Positions 33,454-45,070 of a stretch of 64,000 nt of DNA are shown in pieces; the stretch's first letter is position 1, and each line of letters begins with the position of its first letter. The stretch is from Trachythela sp. YZ-2020. Lineage: Eukaryota; Cnidaria; Anthozoa; Malacalcyonacea; Clavulariidae. The translations under genes were made by a program, and so were the position numbers. The notes beneath the pieces were generated by a model. The model saw nothing but the letters and a program-made list of their open reading frames with translations, did no database searches and was not told the DNA's origin. The stretch lies in NCBI GenBank assembly GCA_016169945.1, contig JADLSH010000190.1:3286001-3350000 (forward strand), read 5' to 3'.

Positions 33454-35214
33454 TCATATGAATAGGTTATAGTTAAAAATTAATCTATTTGCAAACGACA
33501 ATTTAAAACGTTCCGTGTTCACTCTTGAATACTGACTAAACTCTGTCCTCAGAGAGTAGCTTGTGGATTTTTTTCTTGGTATCAAGTCGACTATGGCACT
33601 CTTCTGATTTACAGAAGCCTTAAATATATTTCTGTCGTGTATTTCTAAAAGATATCTAATATTTACAGGTTCTGATATATACTTTCGCTTAAAACATCTG
33701 TCAAGAAACCGTTGTAGAGTACTGAGTTCGGCTGGAGAAGAACCGTAAACGGACAGGCCAAACGTTATAGTAGATATTACTAAGGTCTTAAATAGATAAT
33801 CTATCTCACATTGGCTATAGCCTTCTGCCCTGAGTGTTCGTATAACGTACAAGCATTTGTTTGCTTTGACCAATTTACCTCGCACATGACTGGTAAACTT
33901 GAGATTGTCTTGAAAAGTAATGCCTAAAATGGGAAGTTCCTTGCATTGGGGTATATTATAAACATTGTCGAGTTGATCATTATATCCCTTCTTCCGGATG
34001 ATAAGCTCTTTACATTTACCAGGGTTACAAGTCATAAAATTATCGTCAGACCAGCTCAGGAATTGTCCAACTGTATCTGTTGATATATCAGGACCGTCAC
34101 TCCAAACTGGCACTATTATATTTGAATCGTCCGCATATTTAAAAAGAGCGTTCTCGCCGTCTATGTCCACCTCTAAATCATTCAGGAAAATATTAAAAGG
34201 TAGGGGCCACTTACGCTCCCTGTGTTGTACCATATTAACATCCATCCATTCTCCACAAAAATCGTTACAAACGACTCTTTGCTTTCTATTCTTTAGAAAA
34301 TTTAAATACCAATTTATGATATAAGGGTTGAGTGGCACATTTTTTAACTTTTCCGAGAGGAGTGAATGTTTCACGGAATCGAAGGCCTTGCTAAAATCCA
34401 TAGAAAACAGTCTAACTGCTTTGCAGTCCGCTCTATCTAAGAAGCTGAGTACTTTGTTCTGAATACTCAACAGAGCGTTTGTACAACTTCCCCCCTGCCT
34501 GTACGCAAATTGCGTTGGGGATAAAATTTCCTCAATTGTCGACTTAACCTGACTATTATAAACGAGCTTTTCGAAGGTCCTCGCAATTACAGGTGTAATA
34601 TTTATTCCACGAAAGTCACCATCTTCCTTTGGTAAATCAACCTTTGCAAGAGGGTTAATATTCGCTCTTTTCCATGAATCTGGCCAAGTATGTGATGAAA
34701 GGGACAAATTCCAGACGTTAGTTATAACTTCGGTTAGAATTTCCGCATGATTATTCCAAACCCAATAGGGAATATAATCGGGACCTGTTGCTGTCCTCTT
34801 TATTCTTTTCAAGGCATTCCATACCTGCTGTTCCGTGAAGCTAGGAATATCTACTTCATCACCAATAATTGAGAGCGTCGGTTCGACATAACTATCATCG
34901 TGGCAGAGTTCGCCAAAGTAGCGATTTAATCTTGTAAGTGATGCATTATCTAAAGTAACTCTTGATGACGATGCATTTCGCTGAGAAATATCATTCGTCT
35001 TTCTCCACCAAGTTCTACTTCCCACCAAGGCCCTAAAATTTCTTCTGTTTAGACAAATGACATCAGAAATCCTTTTGTTCATTAAACTGAGTCTATCCTT
35101 TTGCGACCGAGCAATTCTGGATTTAGCTTTTAGCAAAGATTTCATTAAAGGACTCATCCAGTAAGGATCCCGTGAGGAAATTGAGACTGCTTTTGTGGGC
35201 ATACATTTATTCAT
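33454..35214 (-). pseudogene. CR1-type LINE reverse transcriptase
   Basis: 586 codons with RT motifs [34 protein letters not shown] and YADDSNII, and the C-terminal domain with LDRCFKR. An in-frame TAA (35215-35217) separates it from the endonuclease, with which it is normally fused. Around 34215-34245 the region of the PQG motif is read in shifted frames (the expected GxxQG and SGPYL patterns lie in other frames), so at least two small indels fall inside the palm. Confidence 0.85.
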
Positions 35215-36713
35215 TTATTCTGCTAAAGCTTTGTGGAAATCTTCCTTTCGATGCTTTCTACAATCCCGAAATTCAACCTTTCGGCGCATAGGTTTTAGTT
35301 TCGCTCCTGCTGGTAAAATAACCCCTAAGTGGTCGGTTTTAGTTAACATATGGAAAGGATAACATTTTGAGAACAAATCTATTCTATTTGTAAGGCAGTT
35401 ATCCAAACATGCGTTACCCCTTGTTGAAAAGTCGACCATTGCATCCCATCCTGATAGTTCCTCAAGGTGTTTTATGTCCAAACTGTTCAAATCCCCTCCA
35501 CAAACAATTACAGTGTCTGGATATTTGTCCAGAACGTCGTCAGAAATACTTATCAAATAATCCAATAAGTCGCTCTCCAGATAATTGTACCTAGGCGGGT
35601 GATAAAGGCCATATCAACATATATGGGTATCACGGGTGGCGGAAGCGGTTAGCGCGCTGCCTCTTACCACTGAGTTGAGCCTGTTTCACAACAGGTCGAG
35701 GTCACTGTTGGTACTCGCATGAGATCGGCAGTGTGCTCAAATAACTCATGTAAGTTGAGATTCTCTCCTGTGCTTCGAGGGTTTTCCCCGGGTACTCCGG
35801 TTTCCTCCCTCTAATACTAACCCTTAGGAACTAACAATGGGGCCACAGTAATTGGCTGACGCTGTTGTGGACTCCCTGCCATTGAGGCGAAGTCGAAAAA
35901 AAAAAATAAAAAAAAATATCAACATGCGATTTCCTGTAGGTAACAGAAGTGTGACAAACTGGATCGATAAATATCAATAACTTTTAAGTTGTTCCGAACA
36001 TATATTGCTACCCCTCCTTTTGCTCTCATATCGCGTCCTTCCCAACTTCTATCTCTTCTAAATATTGAATAATTGTGAATGGTCACCACAGCATCTGGCA
36101 TTTCAGGTTTCAGGTGACTCTCGCTCACCACACATACATCTATATCGTTATTGACCAAGTCTGCCTCCAGTGCAACTACAGCTCGTACTCGATATTTTGT
36201 TTTTGCCAAACTACATATATTGATGAACATAAACTTAGGAACAGCAAAACCCGACTCTCTCGAAGGAACCTTTCTTGTGGATGTTAAATTAATAGGTACC
36301 AAGTTACTTCGTCTCTTTGAGTTAATGTTTGGGGTATTATTAGAATTACAGTGGTGGTAATTTTGTCTCTGTGTAATTCTAACAGGAATAGCTAAGTTCT
36401 TTTTCTTGTCATCCCATGAACAAATTCTAGGTAATTCAACCAGTCTTTCTGATTTTGTTGTGGTTGATGGTTGGGCTGGAAATTTTGATAGGACTGGAAA
36501 TTCTGATGAGGTCGATGATTCTGATAGGACCGGTAATTTTGATCGTATCGAAGGTTTGGGTAAGGGGGGTGATTTGGGTGAGGCCGATGATTTAAACGGC
36601 GCCGTCGAAAATTTGTCAGGTGAGCGGAATGGAGTGATGTCTGATGATTCCCTTGATGCTTGGGTTTTGCATAATAGCCATGCAATACGTTTTACATATT
36701 TATTATGTAACAT
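35215..36713 (-). pseudogene. LINE N-terminal region and APE endonuclease, split by a SINE
   Basis: 36713-35926 encodes a Pro/Ser-rich N-terminus ([17 protein letters not shown]) followed by the first endonuclease motifs ([36 protein letters not shown]). 35610-35215 encodes the end ([24 protein letters not shown]). Excising the SINE at 35621-35915 with one target copy restores continuity, apart from one stop codon. Confidence 0.85.
35621..35915 (+). mobile_element. tRNA-derived SINE with perfect target duplication
   Basis: 295 bp flanked by ATATCAACAT (35611-35620, 35916-35925). The head has a tRNA-like A box (gtggcggaagcggttagcg) and a decayed B box (caggtcgaggtc). The middle has a conserved SINE-core-like motif (ggtactccggtttcctccc), and the 3' end is a poly-A with one T. 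The polarity is plus, opposite to the LINE it interrupts. Confidence 0.88.
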
Positions 36714-37048
36714 CTTAGTAGATTCTCGCCATTTAATTGGTTGATTATGATCACGTGACGTATTGCCACGGTATCGTTTTTATTAAATTCCATCCGTCAA
36801 AATCCCAATCGTATCGTGTTCGTAGCCTTTTTAATCCTAATTTCAGAATGAGGCGGATGGCATTTTTAAATGCAAACAAAATGGCGGATGTAAATATGTC
36901 TTTACGATAAATTTTCATTATCTTATTCATTCTTCATTAAAACATTTGCCTATGATCTGTTCAATATCGGGATTTATTGCACATTCTGTCATTCTTCTAC
37001 ATGCCAAAAGCGTACCGATGTTTCGTCCGTGATGTTCGGTAACTATGG

Positions 37049-38249
37049 TTAGAATTCAAATATTTTATTTTGGTTTCTCGTTTGCCGAGTCACTGACGAG
37101 AGACAATTTGCCGAGTCACTGACGAGCGCCGCCCCTGCCCAAGATAAAGCTTGGTCCAATAGTTTTTCAGAAACAGATGGGTAGAAATCGACAATGTCAA
37201 ACGAAATAAAACTGTGTCTGTCCTTATCTTTTATATTGCCAAACCACTGAATAACTTGTTTTGTATTCCTCCATTGATTTAAATTCATTAGAATTAATTT
37301 TGTCCAAAATAAATTTGCTTATTTTTCCCGATTCGCTTTTAGCGGGATTCATTAATCGGTAATTTGGATTGTTTTCGAAATTTTCTTTGTGATCTTTTAA
37401 AGATATAAATGCTTCGCGTTTTTTCATTTTTTCAATTCTGTCGCCGATTCCTAAATTGTTCGAAATGTTTTTTATTTCTGAATCAATTTCATCTATAGTG
37501 TCCTCGGATCCATTCTTATATGTTTTTGTGATGTTGTCATGTAAGAGCTTGTTGTATGTGTCGAGCGAGGTTTCATAAATATTCCTAGTTTTGTCTGCAA
37601 AAATGAAAATGTTGGGAGACGAATTGATTTTCTTTAGATCGTTAGTCAAAGATTTCTGAAATTGGTTCCTATATGGCCGAAATTGTAAATTTTCGATTAG
37701 TTTTATAAGGTCGTCTTCGAAAGGTTTCATTTCCGGAATAGAAGGAGGTGTTTTGTTGGACGCAAGGCCGAAATGGTTGTTTTGGTTTTCACTTTTTTTG
37801 TTTTTAAGAAAGAAATTAGCTTTCCATCTCATACGTTTTATTACACTTTCCACTTTTTCAATCAAATTTTTCAAATAAGCGTCCTGTGATGGTATAGGGA
37901 TATTCTTTAGTGAATAGTCAAATCGAAATTGCCGCATTTTGAAGTTAAATATATGAATAACGTAAACAAGAGTGCACAACCGATATACGGGTGCAAATAT
38001 ACGTGTAGGTTTAGGTCTACGAAACTGCCTGATGATTCTTTTGCAGATGAAACAGCCTGTTGCAGACCAGTTTTGAGGTAAGCGAAAATCTATAATTTGC
38101 TCTATCCGTTGAACGGCGAAACATGCATGTCTGCAGATTTGACTATATATATATATATATATAGTCAAATCTGCAGACATGCATGTTTCGCTGCAGATTT
38201 GACTATATATATATATATATAATATGGTATTTTTAAGTGTATGTTTCAC
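37049..38249 (-). pseudogene. Penelope-like element, 5' half of the RT
   Basis: The likely start MRQFRFDYSLKNIP is near 37937. Family motifs follow: FIFADKTRNIYE, ISLKDHKENFENNPNYRLMN, then after a 1-base shift near 37280 LNQWRNTKQVIQWF and FISFDIVDFYPSVSE. The frame breaks at about 37130, where the LINE starts. Upstream DNA (38025-38210) contains hammerhead fragments in the opposite orientation. Confidence 0.85.
38025..38136 (+). ncRNA. Two hammerhead-like remnants next to the Penelope-like element
   Basis: 38025-38065 has CTGC, CTGATGA, a weak helix II, GAAAC, a GTT triplet and GCAG. 38106-38136 keeps only helix II (CCG/CGG), GAAAC, GTC and TGCAG of the type found complete at 55448; its 5' part is replaced. 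A further inverted fragment lies at 38160-38206, with (TA)n between. Both are probably inactive. Confidence 0.5.
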
Positions 38250-38649
38250 TCAACTGCGATCTACTAGAAAAGCTTCTAGTTATCCCTAAAATAAAGCATA
38301 AATGTAAATAATAATATACCATCAGTGCACTCATCCCATTCTCAAAGGTCGGGATGTCTAGTTACGATCTAACAGGCTTACACCCTTTTCCCGCAGTTAG
38401 TTTTGTACACACATATATAGAGTGCACAAGCCGAAGCGTGCAAATATATGACGGTATTTAGTGTTTGTTTCACGAAATTAATAATATCCAGATTATACAC
38501 ATGATTAACTTATTGCAATATTATTAGCCTTCCACTCACCAGCTATCTTAGAATTACTAAGACTCCAGCCCTTGTGACACTGGACGGCGGTTTTCCAGAC
38601 ATGCGTGAAGTGTCTTGGGGCCACTTATATATATATATATATATATATT

Positions 38650-38997
38650 TGAAATGTTGTGATAAGTTCACTCAGTAATATGATAGGAAGAAATGTTCTT
38701 CGAGTGAATTACTCCAAACAGCGTAAGCAGAAAATACTGCTTACCGTGGCTGGGATTCGAACCCGCGACCTTCGAAATGCTAGCTCGATGCTCTATACCT
38801 ACTGAGCTACACGGTCAAGTCCGATAATGGCCTGGGCTAGCATTCGAGCATCGAGCTAGCATTGGCTGCGGGTTCGAATCAGGCCCAGCCACGGCAAGCA
38901 GTATTTTGAACTACTATTTTCTGCTTACGCAGTTTGGAATAATTCACTCGAAGAACATTTCTTCCTATCATATTACCGAGTGAACTTATCACAACAT
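38650..38997. mobile_element. Foldback element whose arms contain tRNA-like sequence
   Basis: The arm gttgtgataagttcactc... aggaagaaatgttcttcgag at 38654-38740 recurs inverted at 38920-38997. Each arm encloses a tRNA-like segment (38743-38815 minus, and a rearranged copy near 38835-38895 plus), so the whole is a palindrome of about 350 bp. The ends lie next to (TA)n, so a TA-type duplication cannot be proved. Confidence 0.7.
38743..38815 (-). tRNA. tRNA-Ala(AGC)-like gene or pseudogene inside the foldback element
   Basis: 73 nt on the minus strand. Acceptor ACCGTG/CACGGT pairs; A box TAGCTCAGTAGG; anticodon arm TCGAG-CTAGCAT-TTCGA with anticodon AGC, U33 and A37; B box GGTTCGAATCC. The T stem has mismatches and the position 7/66 pair is lost, so this is probably a tRNA-derived pseudogene or RNA-polymerase-III promoter of the element rather than a working tRNA. 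Confidence 0.6.
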
Positions 38998-39573
38998 ATA
39001 CCGGCTAATAATACCGCGCGCCGTGTCTATACCTTGGCGTCAGGTTTAGTGTAGATAAGATAATATTTCCGCGTCATGTCAATTTGTCAGATGTTAATTG
39101 CTTTGCGTGCTTTGTAAATAGGATTAATTTTCAGCTCCATCCACTTGTAATATTGTATATAATACTGTGAAGTAAAGATGCCTAGTAAAATTAAATTTGT
39201 TGAGTATATATATATATATATATAGGAATATAAGTGTCAAGTTCAAAATCATATAGACTATAGAGAGCTCAATACCAAGGCAGAGCGAAATAGTAAAACA
39301 AAATAAAGTAAAGTACAAACCCGAACTACTTCATTAAAACTTTAATTCACTACAAATCTGTTTCGTATGGCAAGCCGAGCCTACCACACTCATCAGGTGA
39401 ATATTGCAACTGATTTTTTAACGCTAAGAAATTTGAATTAGGATTAATCTATAAAACGGATGACTCATATTACAAATACACTTAATTATATATATATAAT
39501 TAAATTATATACTTAAAATAGTATCGTCACTACTCAGAGTTTCATGCTTAATTTAAAAGCAATCTTCAATCTT

Positions 39574-40054
39574 CTAATCGCGGATAAAACTAAGTTGCTT
39601 TTTACATTTGTCCTCGGAGTATTCAGTTTTAGAAGATGTGGACTTACCGCGCTTCGAAGCTGGTGAAACTATAGTTGGTGATAATTCTGTTAATTCTTTC
39701 ATCCCGGTGGAAAAGGAATGCGTAAAGGTTTCAACACCTAGACTGCTTCTCTGTGTTTGGTTGCTTGGAGTTGGAGATTAGAATTCCAACACTTGAATTT
39801 TCAAACGTAGCAACTAGCAAGTCAACCCCAGGTATCCTTTGATAAGACTGAATGGCCACAGACAAACTGAATTTATCCTTCCGCAGCACAACGTGATCTC
39901 CTTCGTCATTTTCGTAGAACAGACAGCACGATGCAACATCAATTTTGTTAACATGGGCTTGTAAAAGAGCTAATAATTCACTGTAAGTCCATGGTTTTGG
40001 AGCAACAAACACCCTCTTGATTCCACGAAAATCTACTTGCACTTGGATGTCCAT
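39574..40054 (-). CDS. Small PB1-domain protein with one frameshift
   Basis: From MDIQVQVDFRGIKRVFVA, residues 1-85 fit a PB1 domain: a basic lysine cluster in strand beta-1/2 (FRGIKR) and an acidic OPCA-like motif (YENDEGDHVVL). PB1 domains mediate head-to-tail pairing of signalling proteins including kinases. After about residue 88 the frame must shift by one base near 39775 to continue into a Ser/Thr-rich tail (LTELSPTIVSPASKRGK) ending at 39574. Without the shift it stops at 39731. There is no intron evidence. It could be a recent pseudogene, or the shift could be an assembly error. It lies alone between repeats. Confidence 0.55.
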
Positions 40055-40473
40055 TTCTTACTTTGTATCTACAGCAAACGTGTCAAACGCGAAAGGTTGT
40101 ACACTGAAACGTCCATTTTATGAGTCATTCCCGCATCAAAATATGACAGTTACGCCCACAGAGCTTTCAAGTTTCATTTTCCCATTGGTTTATCTTCGCA
40201 GTTGAAGTGCTTTCAACGGCAAACGTCGTGTTATAAACGTAAAAACGCGGTTTGTGCTTGTTTGCGGTTTGTGCTTGGACGCAAATCGCTGTAATACTAC
40301 ATAAATGACAGCTTTAGTTTCTTACAAGCTAACTACCAATCCTCAATTTGTTCTGATAATCAGAAATGTGGGCTTTTGCCGACGGACGTATTGTCATTGG
40401 GATGTTGTCGGTGGGCTTTTTGTTATATTGAGTCAAAGAAATATTACCCTTACGAGGGTGATCTTATTACTCT

Positions 40474-40640
40474 CAATAGACAACTTTCGCCTTCAATTGA
40501 AATTAGCCAATACAAACCACGTGTCAAAACAAATTCTTTGTTTGCTTCTAGCTAAACCATAAATATAGGAGCTAAACAAAGAATTTGTTTTGACTTGTGG
40601 TTTGTATTGGCTAATTTACATTGAAGACGAAAGTTGTCTA
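40474..40640. repeat. Hairpin element
   Basis: The arm atagacaactttcgccttca... caaaacaaattctttgttt is repeated inverted after a 25-bp loop (aaacaaagaatttgttttga... cgaaagttgtctat). About 167 bp in all. Probably a MITE; the terminal duplication was not resolved. Confidence 0.6.
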
Positions 40641-40937
40641 TTCGAATACGCCGTAGGCTACGGCGTATTGTTTCCGGGGGTAATAGGCGTTATATTTGTT
40701 ATATTTTTAAATAATATAGAAACAGTGCATGATGAAGTAGACTATAAACCAACTCTATACCATCTGTTCTCACCGTATATCGCTCATATAAAGGCAAGCA
40801 GACTGGGTGTTGGGCTTCTCGTTGGCTATCAGCTCATATATACAACTCAAGTTAATGGTATACTTGTTAATTGTTATATATTTAAGAGAATTCTTGATTT
40901 CTTATCGGCTAACAGCCAATATCAATTGAATGGCTGA
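40590..40937 (+). CDS. Unrecognised 115-codon ORF, hydrophobic
   Basis: The first dozen codons are hairpin DNA. From about residue 20 it has a hydrophobic segment (GVLFPGVIGVIFVIFL) and then a mixed stretch (KPTLYHLFSPYIAHIKASRL). I know no relative. Given its overlap with the hairpin it may be a chance frame or one exon of an unseen gene. 40940-42260 contains no other coding evidence. Confidence 0.25.
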   Translation: MTCGLYWLIYIEDESCLFEYAVGYGVLFPGVIGVIFVIFLNNIETVHDEVDYKPTLYHLFSPYIAHIKASRLGVGLLVGYQLIYTTQVNGILVNCYIFKRILDFLSANSQYQLNG

Positions 40938-41775
40938 CTAAATATGGAGTTGTGACATCAATTATTCGAACAAAAACAAAATGAAATCTCCTTTGGCCGC
41001 TTGGAAACTTCATCAAAGAAGCGACGGAAGACCCTAAATTATTTTTGACAAACATTGTCAATTATTAAATTCAGTTTTCACATGATACTAGAAATAAATG
41101 CATGCAGCAACTTCTCGCATTTTTAAACCAAACGACTATAGTTCCAAAATATGTTCAACGTTGTTCATTTCCTTGAAGAAAATATCAATAGAAAAATCCT
41201 AGTATCGTATCGTACTTTGTCTTTTAATAAGATGATTAATTATGCGCATGTTTACATGTTTATTTAGCAGACCGTTAGATGCGATATATTGCTGTGTATT
41301 TTTCACCATCTGTGGTCGTCATGGTTACACGGAAATATTTTTCGTATACTTTTTTATGTTTTTTTCTACAAAATGTCTTAAAATTTGAAAAATCAATACT
41401 TTCAACTACTACTTTCAATCCCCGAAACATATAATGTAAGTATGTTATTATGCATTATAGAAGCGTCATTTTTTAGTAAATTGGATCTTAGGCGTTTGCT
41501 AAAACCTTTTGAAATGTTAATAAAACTTAACTGATTTTCACCTTATAGACTGACACGCTTTGACATAAACGTCGTGTTTGACTTTGGTATAAAATGAATT
41601 TTTTGAAATGAACAGTAATTCTGGTCACTTCGAGGTAATCGGGTAATCAAAAATTTTTATTAATTAAACAGACAAAAATAAAAAACATAAACAAGTACAA
41701 AAAATATTACCTTGTTGACTGTTGTTGGCCTAGTATTAATGCTTCTTGCCTTGCCTTAACTTGACTTCTTGCATG

Positions 41776-41928
41776 CAGTAGCGAAGCCAGCCTGACAATT
41801 TGGTCATGCTATGCAAATTTTAAATCATTATCATTATTCATTTCTTTAGAAATTGATTGTTTTCACAGTCTATGAACACGGAAATATTTACATTGCATGA
41901 CCAAATTGTCAGGCTGGCTTCGCCACTG
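41776..41928. mobile_element. Short MITE with CAGT(A/G)GCGAAGCC termini
   Basis: 153 bp. The arm cagtagcgaagccagcctga... ggtcatgc is inverted at the right end (gcatgaccaaattgtcaggc... cgccactg). The termini suggest hAT, but the 8 flanking bases do not match. Confidence 0.65.
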
Positions 41929-42268
41929 AATATATTTACCTATTCTTCTTAACATTTTGAAGTAAACAAAAAATGCTTCATTGCCAATTTCTTCAAACTA
42001 TTTTGCCGTATGTTTTTAAAATCTCACTCTTTCCACTCCTGACATCCCGCCATACTTTTCAGATCAGTGGGAGGTCCACCGTTAAGCCATAGTGACGCGC
42101 CCGCAAAACTTGATGAACTTACCGATAGAGAATCTGCTAATCGTGAATCTGATTCAAAATACGCATCTGGAAAATCGATCTGCCCATCCTGTGAACTTCT
42201 AGTACTTGGTATCTATATGTAAACATAATCCAAATTAGAAACTCATAAATATGGGTTACATGTAATAC

Positions 42269-43516
42269 TATCCTGCAAGGCAAGCTCTCGCGGCTTGGGA
42301 GAAGCGGGAGTTGAAAGAGAGCCTGCTAATGAATCGGTGAATGTAAAAGGCGTAATATATTTTGTAATGTGATTTCCATATTTTGTTTATAGGTTGTTTT
42401 GATTAAATCCATCTGATTGGTATTTTTTAAATTTTATGCTCTTAAGACAAAGTGCTTCTCCAACTTGAAGTTGCTTCCTACGCCTATGATTATCGATGAT
42501 TCCATTGTGTTTTGGCATTTGAAAACTCAAAATAGCCGCAAAAACGTCAGAGAAATGTTAAATTGGTTATTTCTGGATATACTCGGATAATCTAATTAAT
42601 AATTCCGGGGCGTATCCAAAAAAAAACTATATTCAGTAGTACGAACGTGCGGTGCCAGTGTGGGTAGAGTGTAGCAAAGATTCGGCGGTTGACTGTTGTG
42701 CAAAACTACCTGAAAATACAATAAGAACTTCGACGTTTCGAGCGAAGGCCCTTCGTCTGGAAGTTAGCGGAATGTGTGCTTTTATAGTGAATACAAAAGC
42801 GATCACGTGATAAAAAATAAACCAATCAGATGGATTTAATCAAAACAAACAATAAACAAAATATGGAAATCACATCACAAAATATATTAGCATATATATA
42901 AGAAGAACAAAGCAAGAAAGATAGAAATTCAGGAACTATGTATGAGATGAGGTGAGATGTAGAGTATCTGCTGATGACAGGTATAACAGATAGGAGTTAA
43001 ATGTAAGAGAAACACTGTGATTTCCAGATATGAAAATTCGAGCTCTTTGTCCCATTTCTGGTAGTAATGATAGCCGCAAAAGGCAAGAAATGCGTCTCAT
43101 TTCTCAACTTGGCACCATTACATTTAACTCCTATCTGTTTATGCCTGCCATCAGCAGATACTCTACATCTCATCTCATATATAGTTCCTTAATTTATGTC
43201 CTTGCTTTGTTCGCTGCTCCTTATATGCTAATATATTTTGTGATGTGATTTCCATATCTTGTTTATAGTTTGTTTTAATTAAATCCATCTGATTGGTTTA
43301 TTTTTTATCACGTGATCGCTTTTGTATTCACTATAAAAGCACATGTTTTTCCCCGACCCATTCTACTAACTTCCAGAAGAAGGGCCTTCGCTCAAAACGT
43401 CGAAGTTCTTATTGTGTTTTTCAGGTAGTTTTACACAACACGTACAATATATTCAGTAGCAGGCTCTCTTTCAACTCCCGTCTCTCCCAACCCGTGAGAG
43501 CCTGCCTTGCAGGCTA
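42269..43516. mobile_element. Foldback element with 9-bp target duplication (MULE-like)
   Basis: 1248 bp. Termini TATCCTGCAAGGCAAGCTCT and the inverse (agagcctgccttgcaggcta) are flanked by ATGTAATAC at 42260-42268 and 43517-43525. Both arms carry an inverted copy of the gaacttcgacgttt(c/t)gagc repeat and of further DNA, so nearly the whole element folds back. 9-bp duplications with long inverted arms fit Mutator-like foldbacks. Internal ORFs are short. Confidence 0.75.
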
Positions 43517-44011
43517 ATGTAATACGGGAATATTATACAGGACACTTTTTGGCTTTGATCTCGGAGAATCGTTATCAGTATGCGTGAAATATACGTCTAA
43601 TTTTTATGCGAACTCGAACCTGCAATGTTACTGCTGGTATTAATTTTCAGGTTTTCAATTTAATGCCTAATGGTGATTTTGCAGTTTGTTTAATATGGTA
43701 CGTTAAATTGTGTACAGGATGGCTACTTCTATACGACTAATGTTAACGCTGCATGCTCCATCGAAATCTCATTTTGAATTTTGATAGTGAATGTTTAACT
43801 GAGAACTTTTGTTTTCTGGCATATAGCTACACATGCACACATGAAATACTTTAAATATATTTTAGGTATACATATACCATCCTCGTACCCAGGCTTTTCC
43901 CTAAGAGCCTGTGAAAGAGGTTGTACATATACGTACATATATTATACATGCAGCTAAAATGAAAAATACACAAAAACCACCTCAAAGTTGGATTTGGATG
44001 CTTGATTTGTT

Positions 44012-44097
44012 TTGTTCTCTAAGATACCATGATTACCTTTTTTTGAAGTCGTTTTCTGAAACCAGAGAACCAACCATCATTTCTTGACGAAGCCATA
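44012..44097 (-). pseudogene. Isolated MASS-type first exon, frameshifted
   Basis: Reads MASSRNDGWFSGFRKRLQKK. After an A7 run, a 1-base shift is needed to reach the segment NHGILENKTNQASKSNFE and a donor (GAG|GTGGTT) matching kinase A exon 1. No downstream kinase exons lie at lower coordinates, so this is an orphan first exon from a lost array unit. Confidence 0.6.
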
Positions 44098-44739
44098 TTG
44101 GTCGGTCAAGCAATTAAAGCGGAAACAAGGCGCTTTGAAGACGTGATCCAAGTGCCAACATATTTATACAGCTAGAAAAATGAATTGTCATGTGATGATT
44201 TAGCATTAGCCAAATGATTGGAAACCTAGGATATATAGTCTCATTTATATATTTTGCTATTATGCAATATTAAGATATAGCTCAATATAGGTATACGATA
44301 ATAAGTCAACAAGTGCCGATGGCAACGATGACAAAACTGGCTTCACGGATATGTGGTCGTATAGGGAATTAATGACTCTAGAAGTTAAAGGCTAGTTAAT
44401 TGAAAAGTTTAAGTGTCTGCTCGTTGAATGCTTATTGTAATACTGTTAGTTCCCTTTGTTATGTTACTCCTGGTGATGCGATTACTTGGTTTTATAACAA
44501 TAAAATAGATAAGGAATGTTATGCTATCCTAAGTTCTTTCTAATAAAACTGTAGTAACATGTCAGGTATACTCTTTAATGAGACAGCATTCTTGTGTACA
44601 GATTATCCCCAACAAAAATACGAATTATATACGAACAAATACAAATTAAATATCATTCCAAGTTCACACAGTAGCTGACCCTTTCGCAGTTTCGCTATTT
44701 GTAACATTTTCTCAATATACATGTCATGTCATGTCATGT

Positions 44740-45070
44740 TATAGCTCTATTAGCTTTCTATTTTACTCGTGCCATCCGTGTGTACGGTTGCGTTCGTATG
44801 TTTGCAGAATTATCTTTCTAATTCTGAAAGCGATACACTCAACTGCGTAAGCAATCAGACTACTGTAGTCGAAAACTGTGTGAATACTACCATTTTTCTT
44901 CCTATATATGACAAAATAACCAAGAGGAATAAAAAAACACTTGTTTTATGAACAAACCTGGATGAAAATTCCAAGCACATATTTGAGAACTGCAAACTGT
45001 CGAATCTCTTCAAGTTAAAATATTACAGACCATTATAATTTCAAAGAACATATCTAGTGATGCAAATAAT
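44740..45070 (+). repeat. Diverged copy of the membrane-ORF repeat
   Basis: Begins near a catgt microsatellite (44721-44741) and keeps the late part of the family (ggatgaaaattccaagcac... cgaatctcttcaagtta). A 60-codon ORF (44769-44951) has no convincing similarity to the 16741 protein. 45071-46460 shows no gene. Confidence 0.5.

Larger units (their letters stand above)
33349..37130 (-). mobile_element. CR1-type LINE inserted in the Penelope-like element
   Basis: Contains an APE-type endonuclease (36713-35926 plus 35610-35215) and an RT (35214-33454). The 3' end carries tandem caatt/ttcaa units at 33350-33372. The Penelope frame stops at about 37130 (LLDQALSWA) and resumes at 33348, so the LINE interrupts it, with some 30 Penelope residues missing at the join. 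The endonuclease is itself split by a SINE. Confidence 0.85.

Noticed and set aside
33998..36744. Plus-strand ORFs across the LINE (for example 36406-36744, 33998-34324)
   Set aside because: Antisense to recognisable endonuclease and RT motifs on the minus strand.
38835..38895. Second tRNA gene on the plus strand
   Set aside because: The D arm is rearranged and the acceptor does not pair over its length; treated as the decayed arm of the foldback element.
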